Assembly (NCBI GenBank): GCA_030430165.1
Contig: JAUIGL010000066.1
Span: forward strand, 1-35,413
Source of the DNA: a bacterium
GTDB taxonomy: Bacteria; Desulfobacterota; Binatia; HRBIN30; CADEER01
Direction of reading: 5' to 3'
DNA: 35,413 nucleotides
A model generated the notes under the pieces. It had not been told where the DNA came from. It saw only the letters and a program-made list of their open reading frames with translations, and ran no database searches. Position numbers and translations under genes: made by a program. Positions 6,875 through 15,587 of this stretch are shown one piece after another (the stretch's first letter is position 1; the number at the start of each line of letters is the position of its first letter).

Positions 6875-7765
6875 ATGACGATTCGCTTCGATGACAAAGT
6901 AGCCGTGGTGACCGGGGCCGGTGGCGGACTTGGCAAGCAGCATGCCCTCGAGCTGGCGCGGCGCGGTGCCAAGGTGGTGGTCAACGATCTCGGCGCCGCG
7001 GTCGACGGATCGGGGGGCTCCAGCGACGCGGCGAATGCGGTCGTCGATGAGATCAAGAGCGCTGGCGGAGAAGCCATCGCCAACGGCAGCTCGGTCAGTG
7101 ACCGCAAGGGCGCGGAGAAGATCATCGAGGACGCGATCGACGCCTTTGGGCGGGTCGACATCCTCATCAACAACGCCGGCATCTTGCGCGACAAGACCTT
7201 CAAGAAGATGTCGTACGACGACTTCGAGCTGGTGCTTTCGGTGCACCTGGTCGGCAGCATGTACTGCACCCGGGCGGCGTGGCCGCACATGCTGGAGCAG
7301 CAGTACGGCCGTATCGTGATGACGACTTCGTCGTCCGGACTCTACGGCAACTTCGGTCAGTCGAATTACGGCGCGGCCAAGTTGGGCCTGGTCGGCTTGA
7401 TGAATACGCTCAAGCTCGAGGGCGCCAAGTACAACATCAAGGTCAACACGATCGCGCCGGTGGCGGGAACGCGGATGACCGAGGCGCTGATGCCGCCCGA
7501 GGCTCTCGAGGCGCTGCGTCCGGAGTTGGTGACCCCTGCAGTTCTCTATCTGTGCAGTGAGGACGCTCCCGATGGGACCATCATCGAAGCCGGCGCCGGC
7601 TACTACAGCAAGGTCGAGATCGTCGAGGGCAAGGGTGCCCGCCTCTCCGGCGACGTCACCGTCGACGACTTCGCCGCCGCCTTTGCCGAGATCACCGACA
7701 TGAGCGAGGCCAAGCCCTACAAGCAGGGCGGCGACATCACGATGAAGATCCTTGGGGCCAAATAG
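6875..7765 (+). CDS. MFE-2-like (3R)-hydroxyacyl-CoA dehydrogenase, SDR family
   Basis: 296 residues resembling the dehydrogenase unit of peroxisomal multifunctional enzyme type 2 (HSD17B4) and its bacterial stand-alone relatives. These oxidise (3R)-hydroxyacyl-CoA with NAD+. Visible motifs are RFDDKVAVVTGAGGGLG, the family-specific VVNDLGAAVDGSG insertion, NNAGILRD, the catalytic Ser in TTSSSGLYG, and the Tyr-Lys pair in YGAAK. The C-terminal part (about 220-296) replaces the hydratase and SCP2 modules of the eukaryotic enzyme with a short tail. ATG 6875 is set by AGGAG 7 nt upstream. It converges on the glycosyltransferase gene with only 5 bp between stop codons. A role in oxidation of branched or unusual fatty acids or steroid side chains is likely but not proved. 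Confidence 0.88.
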   Translation: MTIRFDDKVAVVTGAGGGLGKQHALELARRGAKVVVNDLGAAVDGSGGSSDAANAVVDEIKSAGGEAIANGSSVSDRKGAEKIIEDAIDAFGRVDILINNAGILRDKTFKKMSYDDFELVLSVHLVGSMYCTRAAWPHMLEQQYGRIVMTTSSSGLYGNFGQSNYGAAKLGLVGLMNTLKLEGAKYNIKVNTIAPVAGTRMTEALMPPEALEALRPELVTPAVLYLCSEDAPDGTIIEAGAGYYSKVEIVEGKGARLSGDVTVDDFAAAFAEITDMSEAKPYKQGGDITMKILGAK

Positions 7766-7770
7766 GGTTC

Positions 7771-9960
7771 TCAACCCGAAGCCTCGTTGGCTGGCGGCGG
7801 GCGCAGCGCGTTCGGCGGGATGTAGGTCAGTGGCTCGCCGGGCAACTGCCAGCGGACGACACAGTAGCCGACCGGCGTCGTCGGGCGACACCGGATGCGG
7901 ATCGGGTAGGTGCCGCGACCGAGCTGTTGTTTGCGTCGCCCAGCGGCTTCGAGGTGGACTGGGCCGAGCTCGGCGGATCCCTCGGCTTGGTGCATCGATA
8001 GGAACACGTCGTAGCGGCCCGGTCGTTCGACTTCGACCGAGCCGGACCACTCGATGCTCTGGTAGCGATGCGGGTCGTTGCGGAAGCGTACCGGCCATTG
8101 TTCGATGCGTTCGCTCGCCACCGGTCCGCTCCAGTCGGGTCCGGTGAAGTAGCGCGCCAGAAGGCCCTGCGCTCGGTTCTGTGTGGCGCAGCCTCGCCCT
8201 GCCTCGAGCGCGGCGCGCGACACCCGCAGGGCGCCGACGCTCGATAGCTCGGCCGGCAGTGCCAGCGGCTCCGCCGACGGATAGCAGCTGCGGATCGCGG
8301 CTGCGGCGCCGGCCTGGCTCGGTGAGATGACGAACAGCGAATCGCGGTCGCCGCCGAGACCGGCGCCGAGGACATCGGACAGAGCCGGCACGTGGTGGGT
8401 GATGCGGTCGAACGCCAGGTAGCGCACCGCGAAATGGGTCGCGAAGGGCGTGCCGGTGACGACCCGGTAGTCGACGTCGCTCGGACCGCTTTCGATCGCC
8501 CGGCCTATGGCCGTCATGTCGCTGGCTTTGGTCCGCTTGGCATCGAAGTAGGTGCGCAGGGCCCTTGCGTTCCACGGCGCGATCGACATGCCGAGCAACA
8601 CCAGCGCGATGCCGCCGGCGACGCGATTGCGCATCGCCGGCATTGGTTTGCATGCGATCTCGGCGATCCGGGTCAGCGCCAGGCCAGCGGCGATCGCCGC
8701 CGCCGGCAGCAGCGGTGACGCGCGGTAGGCTGCGTTGGGCAAATCGGTGAGCACCTGACCGAGTGCCCAGGTCATGCCGACCCACACCAGCAACAGGAAC
8801 CGCTGGTTGTTGCGCGGCGAGAACAGGGCGATGGCGAGGCCGAGCAGCGCTGCTCCCAGGCTGAACGGGTCGAGCAGCGGGCTCTTGACGTAATCGTGCG
8901 GTCCGTAGATTGCGCCCGGCCGGTAGTACACGTTGACCGCCTGCCCGACCTGGCGCTCGAGCACGGCAAGGGTTTCCGGTGCGAACAAGCCGTTGGCGCG
9001 GATCTCGGAGATCGGATCGTCGCGGCCGAGCGTGACTTCCTGGACCCGGCTGAAGACCGTCATCGCTGGCCGACTCCGCAAGAAGGGCGTGAGCAGCAGC
9101 AACGCGCTGATGCCGATGGCGAGAAAGGAGGGCACGATCCGGCGCGGCTCGATGCGGCGGCACAAGGCGGCGTGGATCAGCCAAACACCGGCGATCGGGA
9201 TCGCCACTCGCGCCGGCGTGTAGAAGAACAGGGTGAGTGCGAGCAGCGCGCCGCCGATCGACAGGTAACCGTAGTTGCGTTCGCCGATCCCCACCTCGAT
9301 GGCGTAGAGAGCCCACGGCACGATCGCCATCACCTGCATGATGGTGTACGCCATCCGCGAGTAGGCGATGTGCCAGTGCGAGCAGCCGAGCACCACCAGT
9401 GCGACCAAAGCCACGGCGCGGCCACATAGACGGGCGGCCAGGCAATAGGTCCCGATCAACGACAGGGCGGCGAGGATTGCCGACGCGAGGCGCGCTCCGA
9501 GCAGCGGACTGGTGAAGGCGGCGGGCCAGCCCTGAATCAACTGCGTGACAAATGGGGCGCCCAATCTGGGGTTGAAGAATTCGGGTGCCTTGCCGGCGAG
9601 AAGGTCCCACGGGTTCGACCCTCGGATCATCTCGAGGCCGTAGTAGGCGGGGATTACCTCGTCGCCGGCGACCTCCCAGGGCACCGTGGACAACCACAGC
9701 AGGCGCGGCACCATCGCCACGGCGATGATCGCGGCGGCGGCGACGAACGACCAGCCGGGCCGCCAGCGCACCGGCCGGTAGAGGGCGATCTGCCAGCAAG
9801 CCAGGGCGATCAGCCAAGCCGAGACGAGCTCGCGCGAGGGCTCGGCGTGCCACCGCACCCGCCAGAGGTATGTGCCGCCGGCCATCGCCACCAAGCCGAG
9901 CAGGACGCGGCCGGTGCGAACGGCGCTGCTAACGACTTGGCGAGGGGCGGTTGTGAGCAC
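7771..9960 (-). CDS. Membrane glycosyltransferase (GT39/ArnT-like) with C-terminal PA14-like domain
   Basis: 729 residues. The first about 460 are a polytopic membrane region with roughly a dozen hydrophobic helices. An acidic pair in the first outside loop (VAGDEVIPAYYGLEM) matches the catalytic region of GT-C enzymes, which use polyprenyl-phosphate sugars. After a linker, residues from about 595 (GLLARYFTGPDWSGP) to the end form a PA14-like beta-rich domain with WSGSVEVERPGRYDVFLS, presumably on the outer face. The GT-C plus PA14 fusion suggests sugar transfer to a surface glycan that the tail may bind. The annotated start is GTG 9960 without a good ribosome-binding site; Met-26 is an alternative. 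The NTF2-fold gene lies 57 bp upstream in the same direction. Confidence 0.78.
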   Translation of the reverse strand: MLTTAPRQVVSSAVRTGRVLLGLVAMAGGTYLWRVRWHAEPSRELVSAWLIALACWQIALYRPVRWRPGWSFVAAAAIIAVAMVPRLLWLSTVPWEVAGDEVIPAYYGLEMIRGSNPWDLLAGKAPEFFNPRLGAPFVTQLIQGWPAAFTSPLLGARLASAILAALSLIGTYCLAARLCGRAVALVALVVLGCSHWHIAYSRMAYTIMQVMAIVPWALYAIEVGIGERNYGYLSIGGALLALTLFFYTPARVAIPIAGVWLIHAALCRRIEPRRIVPSFLAIGISALLLLTPFLRSRPAMTVFSRVQEVTLGRDDPISEIRANGLFAPETLAVLERQVGQAVNVYYRPGAIYGPHDYVKSPLLDPFSLGAALLGLAIALFSPRNNQRFLLLVWVGMTWALGQVLTDLPNAAYRASPLLPAAAIAAGLALTRIAEIACKPMPAMRNRVAGGIALVLLGMSIAPWNARALRTYFDAKRTKASDMTAIGRAIESGPSDVDYRVVTGTPFATHFAVRYLAFDRITHHVPALSDVLGAGLGGDRDSLFVISPSQAGAAAAIRSCYPSAEPLALPAELSSVGALRVSRAALEAGRGCATQNRAQGLLARYFTGPDWSGPVASERIEQWPVRFRNDPHRYQSIEWSGSVEVERPGRYDVFLSMHQAEGSAELGPVHLEAAGRRKQQLGRGTYPIRIRCRPTTPVGYCVVRWQLPGEPLTYIPPNALRPPPANEASG

Positions 9961-10017
9961 CGGAAACGCCGGGGTCGCTATGTCAGCCGGCGCAGCGAGC
10001 TACCGGCTGTCCGCTGG

Positions 10018-10473
10018 TCATGACGCGCTGGACTCGTCGCGCATCTGCGCGAGCATGGCGGCCATTGCCTGGTGCACCGCGTTGACCGCCTGCAGCGGCC
10101 GAATCATGACTTTGAACTCGACGATCTTGCCTTCGTCGTTGCAGGTGATGATGTCGACGCCGTTGACGTACTTGCCGTTCATCTCGGTCTCGAATTCTAG
10201 GACCGCGTGGTTCCCCGAGAGAACCTGCTTGGTGTAGCCGAAGCTGGCTTTCCCGGCCGCCGCGTCCGCGGCGCGTCGCTCCTTCTCCCCGTCGTCGCCG
10301 CCGAGGGTGACGAAGGCTGCGTTGAGGTAAGCCTTGGTGATCTCCTTGCCGTTCTGCGGGGTGAACACCACCGGCGATAGGAAGACCACATCGTCGGCCA
10401 GCAGGTCGTCCAAGCCGCCCGGATGCTTGCCGCGCAGGTGGTTGTGCCACTTCTCGATGGTCGACTCGATCAT
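10018..10473 (-). CDS. SnoaL/NTF2-fold protein of unknown function
   Basis: 151 residues with the cone-shaped NTF2 fold pattern: N-terminal helix TIEKWHNHLRGK, LDDLLADDVVFLSPV, the ITKAYLNAAF helix, then paired strands AVLEFETEMNGKYVNGVDIITCNDEGKI ending in VMIRPLQAVNAVHQAM. The motif GVDIITCNDEGKI-(V/E)-F is widespread in SnoaL-like proteins found near polyketide, steroid and fatty-acid genes. The internal ATG 10473 is chosen because translation upstream of it is low-complexity and family members begin at this helix. The catalytic role is unassigned. Downstream is the membrane glycosyltransferase. Confidence 0.75.
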   Translation of the reverse strand: MIESTIEKWHNHLRGKHPGGLDDLLADDVVFLSPVVFTPQNGKEITKAYLNAAFVTLGGDDGEKERRAADAAAGKASFGYTKQVLSGNHAVLEFETEMNGKYVNGVDIITCNDEGKIVEFKVMIRPLQAVNAVHQAMAAMLAQMRDESSAS

Positions 10474-10553
10474 TGGGGCCCCCAGACTTCGGTTGATTGG
10501 AGCCTTGCTAGTCCGAGACCCCGGGACGGTCAAACCGGTCGCCCTGGGAGTAC

Positions 10554-10804
10554 TTGGGCAGTTTGAAACTCGGCGGGCGTCTTGAGCGTTTCGACCGCGA
10601 TCGGTCCGTTGGAACGCTCCGAAAATACATAGGTGGGGCTTCGCCCCCATTCGAGGGACCCTCATCCTGCCCTTCTCCCACAGGGAGAAGGGAATTCAGA
10701 CGCCTCTCCCTGTGGGAGAGGTCGGCCGCAGGCCGGGTGAGGGACCCTCGGATGACCGAGCGTAGCGAGGCTCATTTTGATTCCGGAGGTCCGAACTGAC
10801 CCAC
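10554..10804. mobile_element. MITE-like element, copy 1
   Basis: About 250 bp, the reverse complement of 27254-27505 at roughly 80% identity by eye. The terminal repeat is GTCCGAACTGACCCAC at the right and a decayed GGGCAGTTTGAAACT at the left. Internal palindromes are GGGCTTCGCCCC, CTTCTCCCACAGGGAGAAG and CTCTCCCTGTGGGAGAG. It has no coding capacity. The 378-bp gap between the NTF2 gene and the class II aldolase gene consists almost entirely of this element, and any promoters for these divergent genes lie in or beside it. Confidence 0.8.
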
Positions 10805-10851
10805 TATTCCCCCGGGTGGTCGTTTGGCTGACGTCGAAGTAGAAGGGAGTG

Positions 10852-11595
10852 ATGAACGAGATCGAAGCTCACGACGAGAAGTCACCCGCCGAGATTCGCG
10901 AGAGCCGCAAGCAGCAGGTTGCGCTGGGTTACCGGATTCTCGCCGCGCAGCGCTGGGGCGATCTCGGCGACGGGCACATCAGCGCGCGCGACCCGGAGCG
11001 GACGGACTGCTTCTGGATGCTGCGCTTCGGGGTGTCGTATCACCTGGCGCGGATCGCCGACCTGGTGCTGGTCGGACCCGACGGCGAGGTGGTCGAGGGC
11101 AAGGGGCCGATCAACATGGCCGCGTACTACATCCACCACCCCATCCTGGCGGCGCGCGCCGACGCGGTCAGCGCGACCCACGTCCATACCGGATGGGGCA
11201 CCCCGTTCTCCGCCGAGGTGCGGCCGATCGAGCCGATCACCCAGGAGTCGTGCATCTTCTTCGAGGACCACGCGATCTTCGACGACGAAGAAGTGCAGAT
11301 CCAGAGCACCGACGGCGGCCGCCGCATCGCCGAATCGCTCGGCGATCGTCGCGCGGTCATCCTGCGCAACCACGGCCTGCTGACCGTCGGCTCACGCGTC
11401 GACGACGCGGTCGGCAGCTTCGTTCACATGGAGCGAGTCGCCGAAGCGCACATGAAGGCGCGCGACGCCAAGCCGATCTCGGCCGAGGCGGCGCGCTTCG
11501 CCCAGGCGGACCTGCGGCGCAATCAAGTCGGCCGGGTCGCTTTCTGGTCGATGGTCGGGCGACACATCGGCAACCCGTCGGTCGTCAAAGGCTAA
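10852..11595 (+). CDS. Class II aldolase / adducin family protein
   Basis: 247 residues, one aldolase_II domain. The family's metal-binding histidines appear in THVHTGWG and in RNHGLLTVG; RWGDLGDGHISARDP at the N-terminus is the phosphate or substrate loop. In fuculose-phosphate aldolase the catalytic Glu lies four residues before the HMAAY block. Here the corresponding segment reads KGPINMAAY, with no acidic residue, so a classical aldol cleavage is doubtful. Relatives include decarboxylases and HCOMODA-type enzymes. ATG 10852 is preferred over GTG 10849, with GGGAG a few bases upstream. It stands alone, following the MITE. Confidence 0.82.
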   Translation: MNEIEAHDEKSPAEIRESRKQQVALGYRILAAQRWGDLGDGHISARDPERTDCFWMLRFGVSYHLARIADLVLVGPDGEVVEGKGPINMAAYYIHHPILAARADAVSATHVHTGWGTPFSAEVRPIEPITQESCIFFEDHAIFDDEEVQIQSTDGGRRIAESLGDRRAVILRNHGLLTVGSRVDDAVGSFVHMERVAEAHMKARDAKPISAEAARFAQADLRRNQVGRVAFWSMVGRHIGNPSVVKG

Positions 11596-11599
11596 TTTG

Positions 11600-11713
11600 G
11601 AGACGGTGTGGATGGTCGTCGCGCCAGCGACCGCCACCCTCTGCCTATGCCCATGCCTCGCCTCTGCCTAGGAGCATCCGCCGAAGCTCGCAGAGCGCAG
11701 GCGGGTGCGAGTT
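11600..11713. repeat. TGCCTN hexamer element, family G
   Basis: Contains GTCGTCGCGCCAGCGACCGCCACC, then short TGCC-hexamers (CTGCCTATGCCCATGCCT), then a CCGAAGCTCGCAGAGCG palindrome also present at about 3187-3203. The first two blocks match the element at 28922-28987 and 29072-29138. It separates the class II aldolase from the convergent beta-helix gene. Confidence 0.55.
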
Positions 11714-13066
11714 TCAGGGAACCCAGAACTCGCGGAAGAACAGGTGCGCTTCGAGCGGCGGCGGCTGCGCCTGGTGCAAGTCCATGAAGTACCCCTGATT
11801 GCGATTGCGCTGGAAGCGCACCGCGTCGACGCCGTAGACGAAGTTGTAGGGGGACGGGTTCAGGAAGATGTCGGATCGGTTTCCGAGGATGACGGGGCCG
11901 CGAACCGGCCGGTCGAGCACCTGGGTGCGGTGGCGGGTGCCGATGACGACTGCGCTGTGTCTCCTGTCGTTGCTCCTGAATGTGTTGCGCTCGACCCGCG
12001 TGAAGTCGTCCTCGACGCGGACGCCGATGCCGACGTTTTCGAACAGGTTGCTCTGGATCTTGTTGCCACGCGCGGAGTCTTCGTAAACGAGGATCCCGGG
12101 GGCGCTGATGAAGGGGGTCTCGCTGCAGTCGCGCAGCAGCTGATTCTGCGACATGCGCGACCCGACCCAGATGCCGACCTCTTCTTCGATGAAGTGATTG
12201 CGACGGATCCGGTTGTCTTCCGACCCGGAGCGGCGCGGGAACCACTCGTCCGGCTCCTCGTTCACGAACTCACCACAGCTCTTGTGCAGGTGAATTCCGC
12301 CGTAGGAGTTTCGCTCGAGGGTGTTTTGGACGATGCGGTTTCTGCTCGATCCGTCGAGCGAGATGCCCTCGCGGCCGGTGCTGAGGTAGCGGAACTCGAT
12401 GCCCGACACGAAGAACGGCGTGCCGTTGACCGGGTCGACGTCGCCGTACCCGTTGTCGTGGATGTAGTTCTTGACGATCTTGTTGTTGCGCGAGCCCGAT
12501 TGCAGAAAGATTCCGGCTCCGCCGGAATCGGCGACCTCGACGTCGCGGATGGAGACTCCGGTGACGTACCCGTCGATGTAGATCCCGTGTCCGCGCGCAT
12601 CGAGAATTCGCGAGTTGCGCAGCTCGATGCGGGAATATGCGTTGCGGTACTCGGTGCCCGGCGCGAGGCTGCGAAACCCGTCGCGGGTGACGCGGAAGTT
12701 GTTCTCGAAGCCGCGGATGATGCAGTTGCGAACCTTGGTGTTGCGGATGGCGAAGTTGGTGCCGCCGTGAACCAGCACGCCGGAGTCGTCGTCTCCCTCC
12801 GGATCGGAGATGGTGGCGCCGCGGCAGTCGAGCACGAGGTCGCTGCGGGTCAGCTCGAAGCCGCCGGTGTACTCGCAGGCGCGATCGAGGTGGGCGCTGC
12901 CGCGCAGCACGATGCGCTCGGCGGCGCGATCGCAGCCGATCAGCTGCGAGTCGGGCCGGACCCCCCCTACCAGGCCGGGCAAGCTCGGATCGGCCTGGCC
13001 GATCTCGGGTAGTGCAAGGGTTGATAAGGCTAGAGCGATCGCCGCAAACCGGATTCCCACACGCAT
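11714..13066 (-). CDS. Secreted right-handed parallel beta-helix protein
   Basis: 450 residues. ATG 13066 gives a clear Sec signal peptide (MRVGIRFAAIALALSTLALPEIGQA). The mature protein is a chain of 22-24-residue rungs with NxIxxNxF-type asparagine ladders, for example NNKIVKNYIHDN, RNRIVQNTLERNSYGGIHLH, DNRIRRNHFIEEE, GNKIQSNLFENVG and FTRVERNTFRSND. This is the NosD/Beta_helix (PF13229) pattern shared by polysaccharide lyases, epimerases and adhesins. Pairs of cysteines (GCDRA, ACEYTG, DCRG, NCIIRG) may be disulfide-linked. No lyase catalytic set is evident to me, so it is best called a periplasmic or extracellular carbohydrate-active or binding candidate. Confidence 0.8.
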   Translation of the reverse strand: MRVGIRFAAIALALSTLALPEIGQADPSLPGLVGGVRPDSQLIGCDRAAERIVLRGSAHLDRACEYTGGFELTRSDLVLDCRGATISDPEGDDDSGVLVHGGTNFAIRNTKVRNCIIRGFENNFRVTRDGFRSLAPGTEYRNAYSRIELRNSRILDARGHGIYIDGYVTGVSIRDVEVADSGGAGIFLQSGSRNNKIVKNYIHDNGYGDVDPVNGTPFFVSGIEFRYLSTGREGISLDGSSRNRIVQNTLERNSYGGIHLHKSCGEFVNEEPDEWFPRRSGSEDNRIRRNHFIEEEVGIWVGSRMSQNQLLRDCSETPFISAPGILVYEDSARGNKIQSNLFENVGIGVRVEDDFTRVERNTFRSNDRRHSAVVIGTRHRTQVLDRPVRGPVILGNRSDIFLNPSPYNFVYGVDAVRFQRNRNQGYFMDLHQAQPPPLEAHLFFREFWVP

Positions 13067-13112
13067 GATGGCGCCAGATTTCGCTGATCCCGGGAGAAAA
13101 TGCCAGCAATTC

Positions 13113-13132
13113 TTTAGTTGAAGAGAACTAAA
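13113..13132. other. AT-rich inverted repeat in divergent promoter region
   Basis: TTTAGTT and AACTAAA, a perfect 7-bp inverted repeat with a 6-nt spacer, lie in an unusually AT-rich patch 47 bp upstream of the beta-helix start and about 130 bp upstream of the divergent CDP-alcohol transferase gene. It could be an operator or part of a promoter; the sequence alone does not decide. Confidence 0.3.
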
Positions 13133-13262
13133 TTTGCGCAGTCGAGAGAAACGCCGTTTCCAAATGCCCGGTAGGGAGCCCGTGCTTTTGCCGCTTGTCG
13201 GAGAGGCGGGTTTTTCGGCCACGCGCGTTGAGATGTGGCGGGTCTCCCGCTAGCAACCCTGT

Positions 13263-14444
13263 GTGGCTGCGGACCAAGCAAAAAATTCGATTTTGATCGC
13301 GATTCCGCGCGGCACGGCGGGGCTGCGCGTCGGCGGGATCCCGGCTCCGCTGCGACTTCTGCGCCAGCTGCGCCGGGTGAGTGGGATCGATCGCGCAGCC
13401 TTCGTCGTCGATTCCGCCGAGCAGGCGGCTTGGCGCGGTCTCGCCGACGACAACGAGGTCGCGCTGATCGGCGTCGACGAGGCGGCTGCACGCGCCGAGG
13501 TGACGCTGTTTGCCGCCGGGGATCTGGTGTGGACCGCCGATGCAGTCGAATCGTTGCCCGACTGCGACGAGGAGGGATGGCAGCTTTGCGACCCCGTAGG
13601 GCGCGTGCTCGAGATCGGTGCCGCGCCGCGGCTCGGGCCAAGCCTGGTCGCGTGGATGCGCGCTGTGGTCGACGGAGGCGAACGCCGGCCACCGCTGCGA
13701 GCTCGGCGAGCGATCGGCGAGCAGCGGGTCTTCGAGCGACTGACGGTGGCGAATCGCGACGAGGTGGATGCGGCGATCGTCGCGTCGCTCGGTCGAGCCC
13801 AAGACCCGAACGTTCCGCGTCTGACCAACCGCCGTTTCTCGAAGCCGATCAGCACCCGCTTGGCGGCGCTCGATGTGTCGCCGAACTGGGTCACCAGCGG
13901 CGCGATTCTGGTCGGAATCTGCGCCGCCGTCCTGATCGCGCAGGGCGGCTACTCCTACACGCTGGCCGGCGCGGTTCTTCTGATCGTTTCGCGCCTTCTC
14001 GACGACTGCGACGGTGAGGTGGCGCGGCTGACGCAGCGGCAGAGTCGGTTCGGTCAGCTGTACGACGTGTGCGCCGATATCCTGGTGCACATGAGCGTGT
14101 TCATCGCGCTGGCGGTGCAACTGCACCGGGCCGATCCGGGAGCGGGCTTTGCCGGCGTTCTCGTGCTGTTTCTGCTCGGCGCCGCCGCCTCGACTCTGCT
14201 GATTCTCTTTTTCGTCGACGGGACGGATCTGCCGAAGCGATCGCCTTTGATCCGTCGCTTCGAGACCGCCGCCAGCGGCGACTTTGCGTACATCTTCTTC
14301 GTCGTCGCGATCCTCGGGCTCGGCGAGTGGTTTCTCTATGCCTGCGCGGTCGGCTCGCACCTGTTCTGGCTGGCCCTCGCCGTGCTGATCTGGAAGTACC
14401 GCGACGGTGCCCTCGATGCGGAAACTATCGGCCGGTCGACTTGA
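13263..14444 (+). CDS. CDP-alcohol phosphatidyltransferase with N-terminal nucleotidyltransferase-like domain
   Basis: 393 residues. Residues about 200-390 are a membrane CDP-alcohol phosphotransferase with the complete D-x2-D-G-x2-A-R-x8-G-x3-D-x3-D signature (D247, D250, G251, A254, R255, G264, D268, D272) and about six hydrophobic helices. Residues 1-185 look like a sugar-phosphate nucleotidyltransferase fold. The layout recalls bifunctional inositol-1-phosphate cytidylyltransferase/CDP-inositol transferases (IPCT-DIPPS). However, the N-terminal NTP loop is eroded: PRGTAGLRVGG followed by GIPAPL instead of a GxGxRxxxxxxPKPL loop. That half may be structural only. The start is GTG 13263. 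It overlaps the next gene, so the pair probably acts together on a lipid head group. Confidence 0.8.
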   Translation: MAADQAKNSILIAIPRGTAGLRVGGIPAPLRLLRQLRRVSGIDRAAFVVDSAEQAAWRGLADDNEVALIGVDEAAARAEVTLFAAGDLVWTADAVESLPDCDEEGWQLCDPVGRVLEIGAAPRLGPSLVAWMRAVVDGGERRPPLRARRAIGEQRVFERLTVANRDEVDAAIVASLGRAQDPNVPRLTNRRFSKPISTRLAALDVSPNWVTSGAILVGICAAVLIAQGGYSYTLAGAVLLIVSRLLDDCDGEVARLTQRQSRFGQLYDVCADILVHMSVFIALAVQLHRADPGAGFAGVLVLFLLGAAASTLLILFFVDGTDLPKRSPLIRRFETAASGDFAYIFFVVAILGLGEWFLYACAVGSHLFWLALAVLIWKYRDGALDAETIGRST

Positions 14445-15441
14445 GCTCGGCCTGGTCGCGGCCGGCGCCGGGCTGCTGGTCACGCTGATTCTACGCGTCG
14501 GACCGTCCGCCATCGCCGCCGACATCTCGCTCGTCGGGTGGGGTTTCCTGCCGATCCTCGCCGCCGAGAGTCCGGTCGTGCTGTTCAGCGCCGCGGGGTG
14601 GTGGTACGCGATCGAGCCGGCGCGCCGCAAGCTGTCGCTGCTGCGTCTGGCCCTGTTCCGCTGCGCCGCCGAGGGCGTCAATCATCTCACGCCGACCGCA
14701 ACCATCGGCGGCGAGTTCGTGCGTGCCCGCATGGCCACCCCGTATCTCGGGGCAAAAGAAGCGGCGTCGAGCGTAACCCTCGCCAAGTTCACCGAAACCG
14801 CCGGTCAGTACGTCTTCGTCGTCGTCGGCCTGCTTCTGCTGTTCGGCGAGTTCGAGAGCCTGCGCGTCTATCGCCCCTACCTGGTGATGGTGCTGGTGCC
14901 GTCGCTGATCGGCGTCTTCTTGCTCGCCTTGCTGCTGCGCCGCGGTCTGTTCTCGACCGGGGCGAGTGTCCTCGGGCGAATCTCGGCGATACGGCGCGCC
15001 CTGGAGAACTACGGGCCGCACCTGAGCGCGATCGACACTGCGATCCGCGAAAGTCTCGAGCGGCGCCCGTTCGATCTAGCCAAGTCGACGCTGCTGCTGG
15101 CGCTTTCCTTCGCCACCCGCGCCGTCGAGATCTGGATCATCCTGCGGCTGCTCGGTCTTCCCGCTTCGCCGGCTGCGTGCGTCGGCATCGAGGTGCTCTC
15201 GGTCCTGATCAACAGCTTGTTTTTCTTCATGCCGGCGAAGATGGGCACTCAGGAAGGCGGCAAGATGCTGATCTTCGGTCTGCTCGGTCTGCCGCCGGAA
15301 AAGGGCCTGGTACTGGGCCTGGTGCGGCGGGCGCGCGAGATCACCTGGGACTTGTTCGGCCTGCTGGTCTACACGCTGGAGCGCCGGCGATCGCAGGAGT
15401 GGCCGGCGGACGCGCCGACGCTGGGTTCGGATGATGGTTAG
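14407..15441 (+). CDS. YbhN/AglD-type membrane protein (lysylphosphatidylglycerol synthetase TM region-like)
   Basis: 344 residues (341 from the internal ATG 14416), with about eight hydrophobic helices and the UPF0104/LPG-synthase-TM pattern: HLTPTATIGGEFVRARM, VTLAKFTETAGQY, FFFMPAKMGTQEGG and LVRRAREITWDL. Members of this family serve hopanoid biosynthesis (HpnL), archaeal glycosylation (AglD) and lipid flipping. The start overlaps the transferase gene by 38 or 29 nt, so the two are coupled. I infer translocation or modification of the lipid made by its partner. The stop codon is followed at once by family B heptad repeats. Confidence 0.8.
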   Translation: MPSMRKLSAGRLELGLVAAGAGLLVTLILRVGPSAIAADISLVGWGFLPILAAESPVVLFSAAGWWYAIEPARRKLSLLRLALFRCAAEGVNHLTPTATIGGEFVRARMATPYLGAKEAASSVTLAKFTETAGQYVFVVVGLLLLFGEFESLRVYRPYLVMVLVPSLIGVFLLALLLRRGLFSTGASVLGRISAIRRALENYGPHLSAIDTAIRESLERRPFDLAKSTLLLALSFATRAVEIWIILRLLGLPASPAACVGIEVLSVLINSLFFFMPAKMGTQEGGKMLIFGLLGLPPEKGLVLGLVRRAREITWDLFGLLVYTLERRRSQEWPADAPTLGSDDG

Positions 15442-15518
15442 GATCTGGGATCTGGGAGCTGGGATTGATTCAGGGATCTGGGTGCGGGGATGGTTCTGGG
15501 AGCTGGGAGCTGGGATCT
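15440..15518. repeat. Heptad repeat tract, family B (GGGATCT/GGGAGCT), copy 1
   Basis: Interrupted GGGATCT and GGGAGCT heptads (15442-15474 and 15495-15518) begin inside the TAG of the preceding gene. No complementary arm is seen before the truncated AMP-binding gene on the other side, so this copy looks incomplete. Confidence 0.7.
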
Positions 15519-15587
15519 TTGGGCGGGCAGGTTGACTGGATGTCAGATGGGGGCTCGAGTGGGTTGCACTGGGTTGGAGGACGGGGG

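Noticed and set aside
6608..9853. Very long open frame (1081 codons) on the minus strand
   Set aside because: It runs through the glycosyltransferase and the SDR in other frames, is rich in Arg/Pro/Ala and shows no domain; this is a high-GC shadow.
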